The position numbers were made by a program, and so were the translations under genes. This document shows, one piece after another, positions 25,356-33,823 of a stretch of 64,000 nt of DNA (position 1 is its first letter; every line of letters starts with the position of its first letter). The stretch is from the NCBI GenBank assembly GCA_004172935.1, contig SDZD01000034.1, positions 1-64,000 of the forward strand, given 5' to 3'. Source of the DNA: a bacterium. Lineage in GTDB: Bacteria; Armatimonadota; Abditibacteriia; Abditibacteriales; Abditibacteriaceae. Below the pieces are notes generated by a model, which saw only the letters and a program-made list of their open reading frames with translations, had not been told where the DNA came from and ran no database searches.

Positions 25356-27134
25356 TTACTCTTCGTCGAATCCAACGAACTTCAAAAAGCGATTCCACAG
25401 CGTCGGCTTCTCCTCGGAAGGCGGTTGTTGGTCTTGAACTTCCTGTGGCGAAGGTTCCTCTTTGGCGCGAGAAACATCGCCCCGTGTCGCGTCGATGCGC
25501 GGCATCAGTTCGCGTAGTCTCGCCCGTTGCGCCGTCAGTGCATCTTCGCGCGCCGTTGGCACTTCGGGTGCCTTTATCTCTGCGGGCACCTCACTGCGTT
25601 GCCCGTTGTTAACAGGTACGGCAGGGGGAGTTGGGGCGTTATTAGTCGTCGGTTCTTCTTTCAAAGGAGGACTTGCGGGGGCCTTCGGCGCCGCAACGGA
25701 AGGTTTCTCTGGCACGGGCGAAAATTTCAACTGTGCCGGAAATTCCTCGCGCGCCGCCGACCTTTGTGCCTGTGGTTGTTGAGTCGCAGCTGTGGCATTT
25801 GCCCCCGTATTTACAGGATTTGTGGGCGTCGGAGTGATGATTTGCGGTGCCAGTGGCCGCGCCATCGAAACGTTGGTCGCCAATTGCCCCCACACACGCC
25901 GAGTTTGCGGTAGTGCAATCGTCGCCGCTGCTCTTTGCCGTGCCACTCGCTTCTGCGCCAGAGCAAAGCGGCATAGCCCGACAGCTGTCGAAAACTGCGG
26001 CGAAGAAACCGACTCGCTCCACCCTGAAATCCCTTCGGGAACGCCCAGCCGCACAGGTAATCCAAAAATCTGGCCAGCCAACTCCACGCTTCCCGGCAAA
26101 AGCGCGCCGCCACCCGATAGCACCAGTCCCGCCGGAACCATGCCCTGTAAGCCGCCGCTCATCGCCATCGAAAGCGAGAGTTCAAATAACTCGCGCATAC
26201 GCGCCTCGATAATTTCGCCCAACAGCGCACGAGGGATGCGAAGTTTTGACGCCCCCCCTGCCGGCAGCACTTCCAGCGCCTCGCCGTGCGGAATCATATC
26301 GCGCGTCGCTGCTCCCGAACCCACTTTCAATTTTTCTGCGAACTCGAATGGCGTCGATAGCCCGATGCTCAAATCGCGAGTAACGTGGTTGCCCCCCACC
26401 GGAAGCGCCGCCGAATAAATCACCGAGCCTGAGAAGTAAGCCGCTATATCGGTTGTTCCCCCGCCAATATCTAAAACCAGAACACCCATCTCACGCTCTG
26501 CTCGTGTCGTGATGGCTTCAGCACTCGCCAATGGCTCCAGCACCAGCGCATCCGCGCGCACCCCCGCCCCGCTCAAACAGCTCAGCGTGTTGCGCAGAAT
26601 CGAGCCTTGTCCGGTCACGACATGGGCATCTACTTCCAGTCGTGTCCCCACCATACCCAGTGGCGTCTTGATGCCGCGTTGCTCGTCCACCGCGAATGAA
26701 AGCGGCACCGAATGAATGATCTCACGGTCGCGCGCAATTTCCAGTAGCGCCGCCGAAAGCGCCCGATCTACATCGAAAGCCGAAACCTGATTGCCCCGCG
26801 AGGCAACTGTCACGCTTCCGGTCTGATTCTGCGAAATGATATGGTCGCCCGTTACACCCGCGACGACGCCCTCGATCTCCACGCCTGCCATGTGCGCAGC
26901 GCGCGCCACCGCTTCTTTGATGGCGGCTTCGGTATCGGGAACATCCACGACAACACCGCGCCGCACGCCCTGCGAAGGCACGATCCCCACACCTAAAATT
27001 TGAAGAGTTGGCTCCCCGGTTACATTATCCGAGGAGGAGGATTCGTCAGCTTCGCTTGCAACGAGGGCACAAATTTTGGTTGTACCGATGTCGAGGCCCA
27101 CGACAACGGGCGGCGAAGAGAAGGAAGGCGACAT
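25356..27134 (-). CDS. ftsA: cell division protein FtsA
   Basis: A 592-residue actin-fold ATPase that tethers FtsZ to the membrane. N-terminal phosphate loop is VVGLDIGTTKICALVAS; the second is GVLVLDIGGGTTDIAAYFSG; the adenosine motif is GLVLSGGGALLPGSVE. A 1C-type domain is present in SHTAVDEQRGIKTPLGMVG-like sequence. The usual fold ends near residue 385, and the remaining 200 residues are an unusually long Pro/Ala/Gln/Thr-rich linker before a C-terminal amphipathic helix (LWNRFLKFVGFDEE) that is the membrane anchor. It is the last gene of the ftsQ, DUF881, sbp, ftsA cluster. No ftsZ follows. No clear ribosome-binding site. Confidence 0.92.
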   Translation of the reverse strand: MSPSFSSPPVVVGLDIGTTKICALVASEADESSSSDNVTGEPTLQILGVGIVPSQGVRRGVVVDVPDTEAAIKEAVARAAHMAGVEIEGVVAGVTGDHIISQNQTGSVTVASRGNQVSAFDVDRALSAALLEIARDREIIHSVPLSFAVDEQRGIKTPLGMVGTRLEVDAHVVTGQGSILRNTLSCLSGAGVRADALVLEPLASAEAITTRAEREMGVLVLDIGGGTTDIAAYFSGSVIYSAALPVGGNHVTRDLSIGLSTPFEFAEKLKVGSGAATRDMIPHGEALEVLPAGGASKLRIPRALLGEIIEARMRELFELSLSMAMSGGLQGMVPAGLVLSGGGALLPGSVELAGQIFGLPVRLGVPEGISGWSESVSSPQFSTAVGLCRFALAQKRVARQRAAATIALPQTRRVWGQLATNVSMARPLAPQIITPTPTNPVNTGANATAATQQPQAQRSAAREEFPAQLKFSPVPEKPSVAAPKAPASPPLKEEPTTNNAPTPPAVPVNNGQRSEVPAEIKAPEVPTAREDALTAQRARLRELMPRIDATRGDVSRAKEEPSPQEVQDQQPPSEEKPTLWNRFLKFVGFDEE

Positions 27135-27144
27135 AAGAGCGCGA

Positions 27145-27177
27145 AAAAGGGACGATCTGTTTAGATGTCCCTTTTCA
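27145..27177 (-). terminator. hairpin between sbp and ftsA (possible partial terminator)
   Basis: Stem AAAAGGGAC with GTCCCTTTT (27146-27154 and 27168-27176), extended inward by GATCT/AGAT with a bulge, followed on the minus strand by a T-rich CCCTTTTTCGCG. It would lower transcription from sbp into ftsA or act as an attenuator. Confidence 0.5.
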
Positions 27178-27211
27178 TTTTAGCGCACCTGAGCGCCACT
27201 TTTTGCTGTTT

Positions 27212-27637
27212 TCATTCCGAGCCTAGCGGTACAGTTCCAATCGCACCCAAACCCTGACGGGCGCGCACTCGTTCGATGACCAAACGCCGCAATGCCGCGA
27301 GGTTATTCAAGATGCGCCCGGAGAATAGCACGACGGCTCCAATCATCATCATTGAGATGCGTCCATCGCCAAATCCCACTTCCAGACCCAACTGTTCCCC
27401 CAATACAACCAGCCCCACCGCGAACAATGCGTTCAAGAAAAAGCCGGAAATAAAGATGGTATCGTCGAATTTATCGGTTAGCCAGGCGCGCACGCCGCCC
27501 AGTACCGTATCGAGTCCCGCCAGCAGCGCGATAGCCGCATAACGCGCGAAAGTTTCGCCCGCCAAAGCGTACTCGCCCGCCAACCCCCAGAACAAAGCAA
27601 ATCCAAGCGCAAGAGCAACAAAAGGAAGCAAAAACAT
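27212..27637 (-). CDS. sbp: small basic protein Sbp (DUF1290)
   Basis: A 141-residue membrane protein with four hydrophobic segments, starting MFLLPFVALALGFALFW. The DUF1290 signature is visible in LAGLDTVLGGVRAWLTDKFDD, FFLNALFAVGLVVLGEQLG and the C-terminal SGRILNNLAALRRLVIE. In Bacillus the homologue lies between ylxW and ftsA, exactly as here. The ATG is 1 base after the upstream stop, so expression is coupled. Membrane role in division unknown. Confidence 0.9.
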   Translation of the reverse strand: MFLLPFVALALGFALFWGLAGEYALAGETFARYAAIALLAGLDTVLGGVRAWLTDKFDDTIFISGFFLNALFAVGLVVLGEQLGLEVGFGDGRISMMMIGAVVLFSGRILNNLAALRRLVIERVRARQGLGAIGTVPLGSE

Positions 27638-27638
27638 C

Positions 27639-28580
27639 TTAAAGTCCCTTCGTGTTGGCGACTGGCGCCGTTTCCGTAGTCGTAATGCTGGTAGTTGTGC
27701 CCTGCGCCGATTCGATGGCTGGAAGCGTCATCGAATTTTGCAGAGTCACCTTCACACCTACGGCGCCCTGCACCTGAAGGTTTTCCACGATGCCACCAGG
27801 CATTTCAATCGCCGATTGCAGCGTTTTCGCGTCTCCAACAGCCTCAATGGTAAATGGTGCCGCCACAGGCTTCCAGTCGATGAAAATGACCGGTCCCACG
27901 CAGCGAATCGGAGTTGCCCCCGTCACACGAATCACTTTGCCACCCGCGCCATGCACTCCGATGGCATCCGCCTTGGCTGCGCGCAATTCGTTTACCACTT
28001 GCAAAACATCATAGTCGTGAACCAGACCGGGAAGGGGCAATGAAGGATTGCCCCCACCTGAAGCGGCTTGAGGGTTATCCGAAAGCACGATGCGAATGCC
28101 CTGTCCCGTCATCGGGGTCAGGCACGCCTGCACCTGCAAACTTTTGATCTGGTCCGTCAGATTCTTGATCTGAGTCGCCGACAAGCCGCCTCTGGCTCTC
28201 AAATCTCCAACCAGAGCGACCAACTTATCGCGCTCCTGTTTGGCCTTGACGGCTGCCAATTGAGCATCTTTCTGATTTTTGAAGGCGATCTGCTTTTGCA
28301 GCGCATCTCCTTTGGTTTTATCTTGCCGCGTTTTCTCCAGATTCTTGATGGTGCGAACTTGAATGGCGGCCAAGGCACCAAACACAAAACAAATTCCGGT
28401 GATGGTGCCCAGCAACGAACGCAATGAGCGCCGTGTCCGTGCAGATTTTTGCACGGTCGGAGTTTCAGGCGAAGAATCGGACGAGGCTCGTGAGGAAGCT
28501 AAAGGCGAGGCATTCATGAAAAGGCACGCGAATGGACGCGACATACAGATAGAACCCGCGCGTGCCTCCGCGTTTCCCAT
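27639..28580 (-). CDS. DUF881 family protein (YlxW-like)
   Basis: A 313-residue protein with a polar N terminus, one membrane helix (LLGTITGICFVFGALAAIQV), a coiled coil of Lys/Gln-rich heptads (residues 80-130) and the DUF881 domain (MTGQGIRIVLSDNP, HDYDVLQVVNELRAAKADAIGVHG, VGPVIFIDWKPV). ATG 28580 has AGAAGGG 5 bases upstream; a second ATG at 28517 is possible. In Bacillus ylxW sits between divIB and sbp, as here. Extracytoplasmic domain; function unknown but linked to division by context. Confidence 0.88.
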   Translation of the reverse strand: MGNAEARAGSICMSRPFACLFMNASPLASSRASSDSSPETPTVQKSARTRRSLRSLLGTITGICFVFGALAAIQVRTIKNLEKTRQDKTKGDALQKQIAFKNQKDAQLAAVKAKQERDKLVALVGDLRARGGLSATQIKNLTDQIKSLQVQACLTPMTGQGIRIVLSDNPQAASGGGNPSLPLPGLVHDYDVLQVVNELRAAKADAIGVHGAGGKVIRVTGATPIRCVGPVIFIDWKPVAAPFTIEAVGDAKTLQSAIEMPGGIVENLQVQGAVGVKVTLQNSMTLPAIESAQGTTTSITTTETAPVANTKGL

Positions 28581-28763
28581 GTTTTCCCTTCTAGTCGTTT
28601 TTCTCGAAATTTAAATCACACCACTTACCCAATAGCTCTCAATGGGCGCAGTAGAAGAACGAAAGTAGCTTCGGTAAGAGAAAACAAACACCGTAGAGGT
28701 TTATGGCAATAGGCGATAGACCCCTCCCTAAATTCCCGCGCTCTGATGACTAAAAACTAGCGC

Positions 28764-29957
28764 TTAAGTCGCTGGCACCGACATTTCTGCCGGAACCGGC
28801 GTCGCATCTGTGGTCACAACCCCGCGTGGAGTCCAGCGCGGCAATTTCAGCGCGATCAAATTCAACTCGGCTGGCTGTCTGTTGGTGCGCGCGAAATACG
28901 TCATCGCCATCCTGGCCCTCGCTAACTTTTCGCTCCACTGGTCGTTGCCCAACTTCAGCGTCAAATCTGGCCCACTGTCGGGAGATGCCAGCATAAGCGT
29001 CGCATCGCCGTTCTTATCCAGTTGCATCGAGTGAATCTTCCCTAACCCTCCGCCATCTGGGCCATTGTTGCCTTGAACGGCGTCCACCAATTGCAGAGCG
29101 TCATCCCACTTCTCCGAATCGAGCGGTTTTAATGTCTGAATCGGCCCGTTCCATGTGAGGGCGGGCAAGCGTGCATCGCGCGCATTGGCATTGCGATACG
29201 GGTTTCCGCTCGCATCGGCCACCCACCACGAAGTGCCATCGCCAATCCGCATAATCGGCTTGCGCTCAACGACTTTCAGTTCAACGCGCGGCGGCACCTC
29301 GGCGCCCAACACCACCTGTGCGCTGGCGACTGTTGGCAAGCGCTCCACGCTCTGCGCGATGGCGTTCTTATTGGCACGAATGGCGTTGTGTCCTATCAGT
29401 CGCTGTGCGATGGGTTCCACCAGAATCGGCGAAGTCGCGTGCAGTCCTGTGATCTTCACGCTCTCGATATTCATTTGCGGCGCAAACAATGCCGCCGCGC
29501 CTGCCCCGACCACAACGATGAGTGCTGTAACCGCGCTCAACCGTTTCCAGAAGCGACGCCGCCTATCGCGAATACGCTCCAGAGTAGGTGAGGAGGCCGC
29601 TGTGGGCATGACATGCTCTTGCTGCGCATCCTCAACATTGGTTTCTAATTCGTCTTTGCTGTCCCGCACCTTCGAGGGCGAGTGCGTGGCACGCCGCGCC
29701 GGAACGTGGTGGGCTTCTCGCGCGAAGCGCTGCCGTTCGTGGCGTGTTTTGGCACGCCGACCTTTAACAACGCGAGAGGTCTGCGGGGAAGGGTGAGCCG
29801 GCTCCTCAAGAGGAACGAACGGATCAGGAGCGGCTTCCGGCTCCGGGTCAACTGCATAAAGCGGATGAGTTCCGAATCGTTCTTCGGGTGTTTGAAGGCG
29901 GCGCGGCTGCGGTGAATTGGGCTGATGTGGCGGCCCGGACTGCGACGAAGACGACAT
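28764..29957 (-). CDS. ftsQ: cell division protein FtsQ/DivIB
   Basis: A 397-residue bitopic protein. The first 130 residues are a long charged and Ser/Pro-rich cytoplasmic part. A membrane helix (LSAVTALIVVVGAGAAALFA) is followed by a POTRA domain (MNIESVKITGLHATSPILVEP and VASAQVVLGAEVPPRVELKVVERKPIM), then the FtsQ beta domain (WWVADASGNPYRN, LTLKLGNDQWSEKLARA). The product would scaffold the FtsBL/septum complex. 183 bases separate it from DUF881. The cluster stands at the divergent side of the WecA-like gene. The N-terminal extension is longer than in most FtsQ. Confidence 0.88.
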   Translation of the reverse strand: MSSSSQSGPPHQPNSPQPRRLQTPEERFGTHPLYAVDPEPEAAPDPFVPLEEPAHPSPQTSRVVKGRRAKTRHERQRFAREAHHVPARRATHSPSKVRDSKDELETNVEDAQQEHVMPTAASSPTLERIRDRRRRFWKRLSAVTALIVVVGAGAAALFAPQMNIESVKITGLHATSPILVEPIAQRLIGHNAIRANKNAIAQSVERLPTVASAQVVLGAEVPPRVELKVVERKPIMRIGDGTSWWVADASGNPYRNANARDARLPALTWNGPIQTLKPLDSEKWDDALQLVDAVQGNNGPDGGGLGKIHSMQLDKNGDATLMLASPDSGPDLTLKLGNDQWSEKLARARMAMTYFARTNRQPAELNLIALKLPRWTPRGVVTTDATPVPAEMSVPAT

Positions 29958-30110
29958 GGTTTGTGAAGGCGATACCCCCTTTTAAGAGATAGCGCGTGCA
30001 AAACGCCTTTTAATTATTCCGTTTTTGACACGAGTTTGGTGGTTTTTTAGGAGAGTTCTTCATTTTAATTGAAAGTGGAGGCGGTCAAACTGGGGTCCAG
30101 ATTACATTAC

Positions 30111-31121
30111 ATGTTTCTCAACGTGAAAGGTTCGCCGCTCGCCGCCCTGGCTATTGCTGCATTGGTGGCCCTCCTTTGCACCATGCCAGTGCGTGCGCTC
30201 GCCTTCAAAATGGGCGCTCTCGCTTACCCTGGTGGGCGCCGCACCCACAGCGAGCCTATGGCTCAGTGGGGTGGTTTGGCCATCTTTATTGCCGTTTTGT
30301 GCGCAGCCATCGTGTGGCGCCAACCGGGGCAACTCGACTTCCGCCAACTCGCGCCATCCGCCGCTGCTACTGGCGAGGTCGCCCAAAGGCTGCACCTCAC
30401 CTCGACCTTCTTAGGTTGCGGCTTTTTGATGTTGGTGCTCGGTATGGCCGATGATAAATGGGAATTGTCCCCCGTCATTAAATTTGGCGGCCAGTTACTC
30501 ATCGCCTCGTTACTGTGGTTTTTGGGTGTAAAAATCACCACCCTTCCCTTCACCGATGGCACTTTCCTGCTCGGTGCCGTCCCATCCTATTTTCTGACCG
30601 TGTTCTGGGTGTTGGGGCTTACCAACGGCGTCAACCTCATTGATGGTGTCGATGGCCTGGCAGCGGGCGTTTGTGCCATCGCCGCTGGAAGCCTGTGTCT
30701 TATCGAACTGCCTAAAGCGCCGTGGGCTGCGGGCGTTAGTGCCGCGCTGTGCGGCGCGTGCCTGGGCTTTCTGCGTTTCAACTTCCACCCCGCCAAAATT
30801 TATCTCGGCGATACCGGCTCTTTGCTCATCGGATTCTGGTTGGCGACTATCTCTCTAACCGCTGCTGCCAAAACCGCCGCTGCCACCACGCTCATTCTAC
30901 CACTCGTTGTTATGGGCATCCCTGTCCTCGATACCGTGTGGGCCATCTGGCGTCGCGCTCGCGCCCGCCAGCCCATCTGGCGTGGCGACCGGGGCCACTT
31001 GCACCATCGTCTGCTCAATCGTGGCCTGTCACCCGTCAAAACCGTGTTAGTGTTGTATGCCTGTGGCGTCTTCTTGGGCGGTGCAGCCTGGGCGTGGTCG
31101 CGTTGGGGCGTTGGTAGTTGA
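30111..31121 (+). CDS. undecaprenyl-phosphate glycosyl-1-phosphate transferase (WecA/TagO/MraY family)
   Basis: A 336-residue membrane enzyme with about 10 helices that transfers a sugar phosphate from UDP-sugar to undecaprenyl phosphate, the first step of a cell-wall glycopolymer or O-antigen. Motifs: GMADDKWELSPVIKFGGQLL (DDxxE-type metal site), NGVNLIDGVDGLAAGV (the NxxNxxDGxDGLA motif) and LGDTGSLLIG, and the conserved HHRLLNRGLS near the end, typical of WecA/TagO. ATG 30111 is preferred over the in-frame TTG at 30069. It opens a run with a PAP2 phosphatase and mnmA. Sugar specificity is not certain. Confidence 0.9.
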   Translation: MFLNVKGSPLAALAIAALVALLCTMPVRALAFKMGALAYPGGRRTHSEPMAQWGGLAIFIAVLCAAIVWRQPGQLDFRQLAPSAAATGEVAQRLHLTSTFLGCGFLMLVLGMADDKWELSPVIKFGGQLLIASLLWFLGVKITTLPFTDGTFLLGAVPSYFLTVFWVLGLTNGVNLIDGVDGLAAGVCAIAAGSLCLIELPKAPWAAGVSAALCGACLGFLRFNFHPAKIYLGDTGSLLIGFWLATISLTAAAKTAAATTLILPLVVMGIPVLDTVWAIWRRARARQPIWRGDRGHLHHRLLNRGLSPVKTVLVLYACGVFLGGAAWAWSRWGVGS

Positions 31122-31684
31122 GGCGTCACCTTCTCGTTTGCGCTGGTGCCCTCGTGGTGTTGGGAATCTTGGTCGCTTTGGTCTCACAAACCGGCGGCCT
31201 ACCCGAACCGTGGGGCACCCTCGTCGGCCAGAATCTCTCTCGCGCTGGCCACTTCACCTTCCTCTTTCTCTCTGTTGCCTACCTGTTGTTTGGTCCCCTC
31301 CGCACAAACGAAGGCCGAGTTCTCCGTGTCCTCTGGACGGCGGGCGCCTTTGTCCTTGACCTCGCCGTCGTTCAAATCCTCAAGAAAACCGTCTTCTGGG
31401 CGCGTCCCGTCGATGTCGGCCACACCGTCGAAAACGCTGTGCGCGGCTCCGGCTTCCCCTCCGGCCACACCGTCCCCGCTTTTATCATCGCGGTTATGGT
31501 TGGGCATATCTACCCCCGCCTTCAAATCCCAGCGCTCACAATGGCGATTCTCATCGGCTACTCCCGCGCCGAAGTCACAGCCCACTTTCCTCTGCAAGTC
31601 TTTGTCTCCGCCATTATAGGCATTGTGTTGGGCTTATTATGGACAGCCTTTCACAAGCGCTTTGTCACGCGGGCAACCGCTTGA
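31118..31684 (+). CDS. PAP2-family phosphatase (lipid-phosphate phosphatase)
   Basis: A 188-residue membrane phosphatase, possibly acting on undecaprenyl pyrophosphate. Motif C1 is KKTVFWARP (K-x6-RP), C2 is GFPSGHT, C3 is SRAEVTAHFPLQ. The C3 consensus is SR-x5-H-x3-D; here the Asp position is Gln, while the catalytic His remains. TTG at 31118 is the start, overlapping the TGA of the WecA-like gene (TTGA), so translation is coupled. Five hydrophobic segments are visible. Pairing with a WecA-like enzyme suggests the two recycle the same lipid carrier, an inference. Confidence 0.82.
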   Translation: MRRHLLVCAGALVVLGILVALVSQTGGLPEPWGTLVGQNLSRAGHFTFLFLSVAYLLFGPLRTNEGRVLRVLWTAGAFVLDLAVVQILKKTVFWARPVDVGHTVENAVRGSGFPSGHTVPAFIIAVMVGHIYPRLQIPALTMAILIGYSRAEVTAHFPLQVFVSAIIGIVLGLLWTAFHKRFVTRATA

Positions 31685-31709
31685 GCGCGACGGCGTCTGA
31701 AGTCGCGCA

Positions 31710-32780
31710 ATGTTGGGAAGGGTTTTAATGGCGATGAGTGGCGGCGTCGATTCGAGCGTCGCGGCGGCTCTGTTAGTGGAGCAGGGATATGAGGTCGTCG
31801 GCGCGACGATGAAGTTATGGGCGGGCGAAGATGATCCATTCGCCGCGCACCGTTTCGGCGGTTGTTGCACGGTCGGTTCGTCCGAAGACGCGCGCCGTGT
31901 CGCGCATCTGCTCGACATCCCCTACTACGTTCTCAACTTGCAGGACGAGTTCAACGCGCGCGTGGTCGATAACTTCGTCGCCACCTATGCGGCGGGCGAA
32001 ACTCCCAATCCCTGCGCCCGTTGCAACGAGTGGATTAAGTTCCGCGCCTTCATAGAGCGCGCCGATGAACTCGACTGCGAATTTATCGCCACTGGTCACT
32101 ACGCCCGCATCGAGCGCGATGAGGACGGCACCACGCATCTTCAGCGTGGTTTCGATACCCGCAAGGATCAGTCCTATGTTTTGGGAATGCTCACCCAGCG
32201 CGAACTGCGCCGCGTTTTGCTTCCCATTGGCGGCATCGAAAAGTCCGAGACTCGCCAAATCGCCGCGAAACTCGGTATGGCCGTCGCCAGTAAGCCCGAC
32301 TCGCAGGAAATCTGCTTCGTCGAAGATGGCGATTACGCCCGCTTTGTCATCGAGCGCGCCCCGCAAATGGCTGTTGCTGGCCCCATTGTCGATACCAACG
32401 GCAAGAAACTGGGCGAACACAACGGCTTGGCTCACTACACCGTCGGTCAGCGTAAGGGACTCGGCATCGCCGCCCCACAACCGCTCTTCGTCTCCAAAAT
32501 CGACACCTCGACCAACAGCCTTGTCGTCGGCCCCCGCGAAGGCTTGGCTCATGCTGGCCTCAGCGCCTATGGCGCCACATGGACGCAAGGCATCCCCGCA
32601 GTAGGCACAAAACTCGGCGCCCAACTTCGTTCCCACGCCCGCGCCCATGAGGGCATCGTTACCCGTGCTGACGAGGAAGGCTTCGAGTTCCAATTCGATG
32701 CCCCCACAGGCGTCACCCCCGGCCAAATGTGCGTCCTCTACGAAGGCGATGAGGTTCGAGGCGCAGGTACTATCGACTAA
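31710..32780 (+). CDS. mnmA: tRNA-specific 2-thiouridylase
   Basis: A 356-residue enzyme that thiolates U34 of Lys, Glu and Gln tRNAs. The PP-loop is AMSGGVDSSVAAALL; the catalytic cysteines are in ETPNPCARCNEWIKF and KPDSQEICFVEDGDYARF; the adenylation-related HYARI and YTVGQRKGLGI motifs are present. The annotated start at 31710 gives the beta-strand before the loop; an ATG at 31728 with a good GGGAAGG ahead is an alternative but would lose that strand. It follows the PAP2 gene by 25 bases. Cytoplasmic. Confidence 0.93.
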   Translation: MLGRVLMAMSGGVDSSVAAALLVEQGYEVVGATMKLWAGEDDPFAAHRFGGCCTVGSSEDARRVAHLLDIPYYVLNLQDEFNARVVDNFVATYAAGETPNPCARCNEWIKFRAFIERADELDCEFIATGHYARIERDEDGTTHLQRGFDTRKDQSYVLGMLTQRELRRVLLPIGGIEKSETRQIAAKLGMAVASKPDSQEICFVEDGDYARFVIERAPQMAVAGPIVDTNGKKLGEHNGLAHYTVGQRKGLGIAAPQPLFVSKIDTSTNSLVVGPREGLAHAGLSAYGATWTQGIPAVGTKLGAQLRSHARAHEGIVTRADEEGFEFQFDAPTGVTPGQMCVLYEGDEVRGAGTID

Positions 32781-32821
32781 TTCCAAAGCGGCGAACATGA
32801 TGTTCGTCGCTTTAACTTTCT

Positions 32822-33226
32822 ATGTCGGATACCCCCGAAACACAATCGCCGCCACCAATAAACCCCAACCTCGCCCGCGACCATATGGCGAACGAGCGCA
32901 CCTTTCTGGCATGGATGCGGACCTCCCTCGCTCTGTTAGGCTTCGGCGCCGTGCTAGTCCGTCTCCGCTATCTCCTTCCCGCCGACTTACAAGGCCACAC
33001 CCACGGCTCCCAACTGGGCCTCGCCTTTGGCGTCATCGGCTTACTTTTGGTGCCTCTTTCAACCGCCCAATTCCTTAGCCGTCGCAAATCCATCGAACGC
33101 AACACCTTCGAGTCAGGCATCTTTCTGGCCCTCACCTTCAGCGTAGCCGTCTTCCTACTCGGCCTCGCCGTCTTGGGCTTCGTCTTCTCCACTCCTACCG
33201 CCCCCATCCCCCTAAAAATCCCCTGA
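32822..33226 (+). CDS. DUF202 (YidH-type) membrane protein
   Basis: The 134-residue protein has the DUF202 signature RDHMANERTFLAWMRTSLALLGFG followed by three hydrophobic helices (GLAFGVIGLLLVPLS, IFLALTFSVAVFLLGLAVLGF). The family members are small inner-membrane proteins of unknown role. It lies about 40 bases after mnmA on the same strand. Length is typical. Confidence 0.85.
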   Translation: MSDTPETQSPPPINPNLARDHMANERTFLAWMRTSLALLGFGAVLVRLRYLLPADLQGHTHGSQLGLAFGVIGLLLVPLSTAQFLSRRKSIERNTFESGIFLALTFSVAVFLLGLAVLGFVFSTPTAPIPLKIP

Positions 33227-33823
33227 CCACTGGAATAATGTGGAACACCCCGTGAAGACATGGCAGGCTTACCAGTCCCGCGCGAGTCTCCCCCTAACTC
33301 AGCCCCTCTACCATTGGGCGTTGGTGGCACGAAGTGACAGGGAAGGGCCGCGCAATAGTAACCAACTCCCGCTTAGGCCAAACCCCGCCGCAGTTCCATG
33401 AGCGGTCCCTCTCCATGAAATGGGGAGGTTAGGAGGGGCCAAAACGAAAGATTCTCTCAATTCAACGGAGCCTCACCCCGAAATACCTCGTCTCAAACAC
33501 AAGAAACTGCGCTCAAAAGCGCGCCAACCTCTCAAAGATTGATTGTTTTTTGATTAATCAATCTTTTGCAGTGCTTTAAGCGTTTAAACTTGCACAAAAG
33601 AGCGCAGGAATCAATTTCCCAGATTGATTAAACCCCCAAAATAGCAGGTTTTACCCCGAAAAGATTGAATAAAGATTGATTATTGGGGCTTTCACTACTC
33701 TTCTCGCATCATCGTGTCTTCGTGTGAATTTCCCATCCTGGAATCCCACGTGTTGGCTCTTGACTCTATCTAAGAAAAAGGTGCGACTTCTCGCGCCCTT
33801 CAACCATCTTGTATAAAGGCAAA
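33227..33823. other. long intergenic region with no gene, partly AT-rich and repeat-bearing
   Basis: Nothing codes in this stretch of about 600 bases. A hairpin CTCTCCAT/ATGGGGAG lies at 33410-33428. The second part is AT-rich and holds repeats of AGATTGATT. I see no CIRCE element (TTAGCACTC-N9-GAGTGCTAA) although hrcA begins right after. Promoter of the hrcA operon should lie here. Confidence 0.6.
33534..33681. repeat. cluster of AGATTGATT repeats upstream of hrcA
   Basis: The 9-mer AGATTGATT occurs directly at 33536-33544, 33621-33629 and 33673-33681, and inverted (AATCAATCT) at 33556-33564. The first two copies form an inverted repeat, AAAGATTGATT at 33534-33544 with AATCAATCTTT at 33556-33566. 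A near copy, AAGATTGAAT, is at 33661-33670. Role unknown; it may bind a regulator. Confidence 0.6.

Noticed and set aside
31815-32798. 327-codon minus-strand frame opposite mnmA
   Set aside because: Antisense of mnmA, which has all catalytic motifs; no independent motif or ribosome-binding site.
33227-33823. CIRCE operator for HrcA
   Set aside because: No TTAGCACTC-N9-GAGTGCTAA or close variant on either strand.
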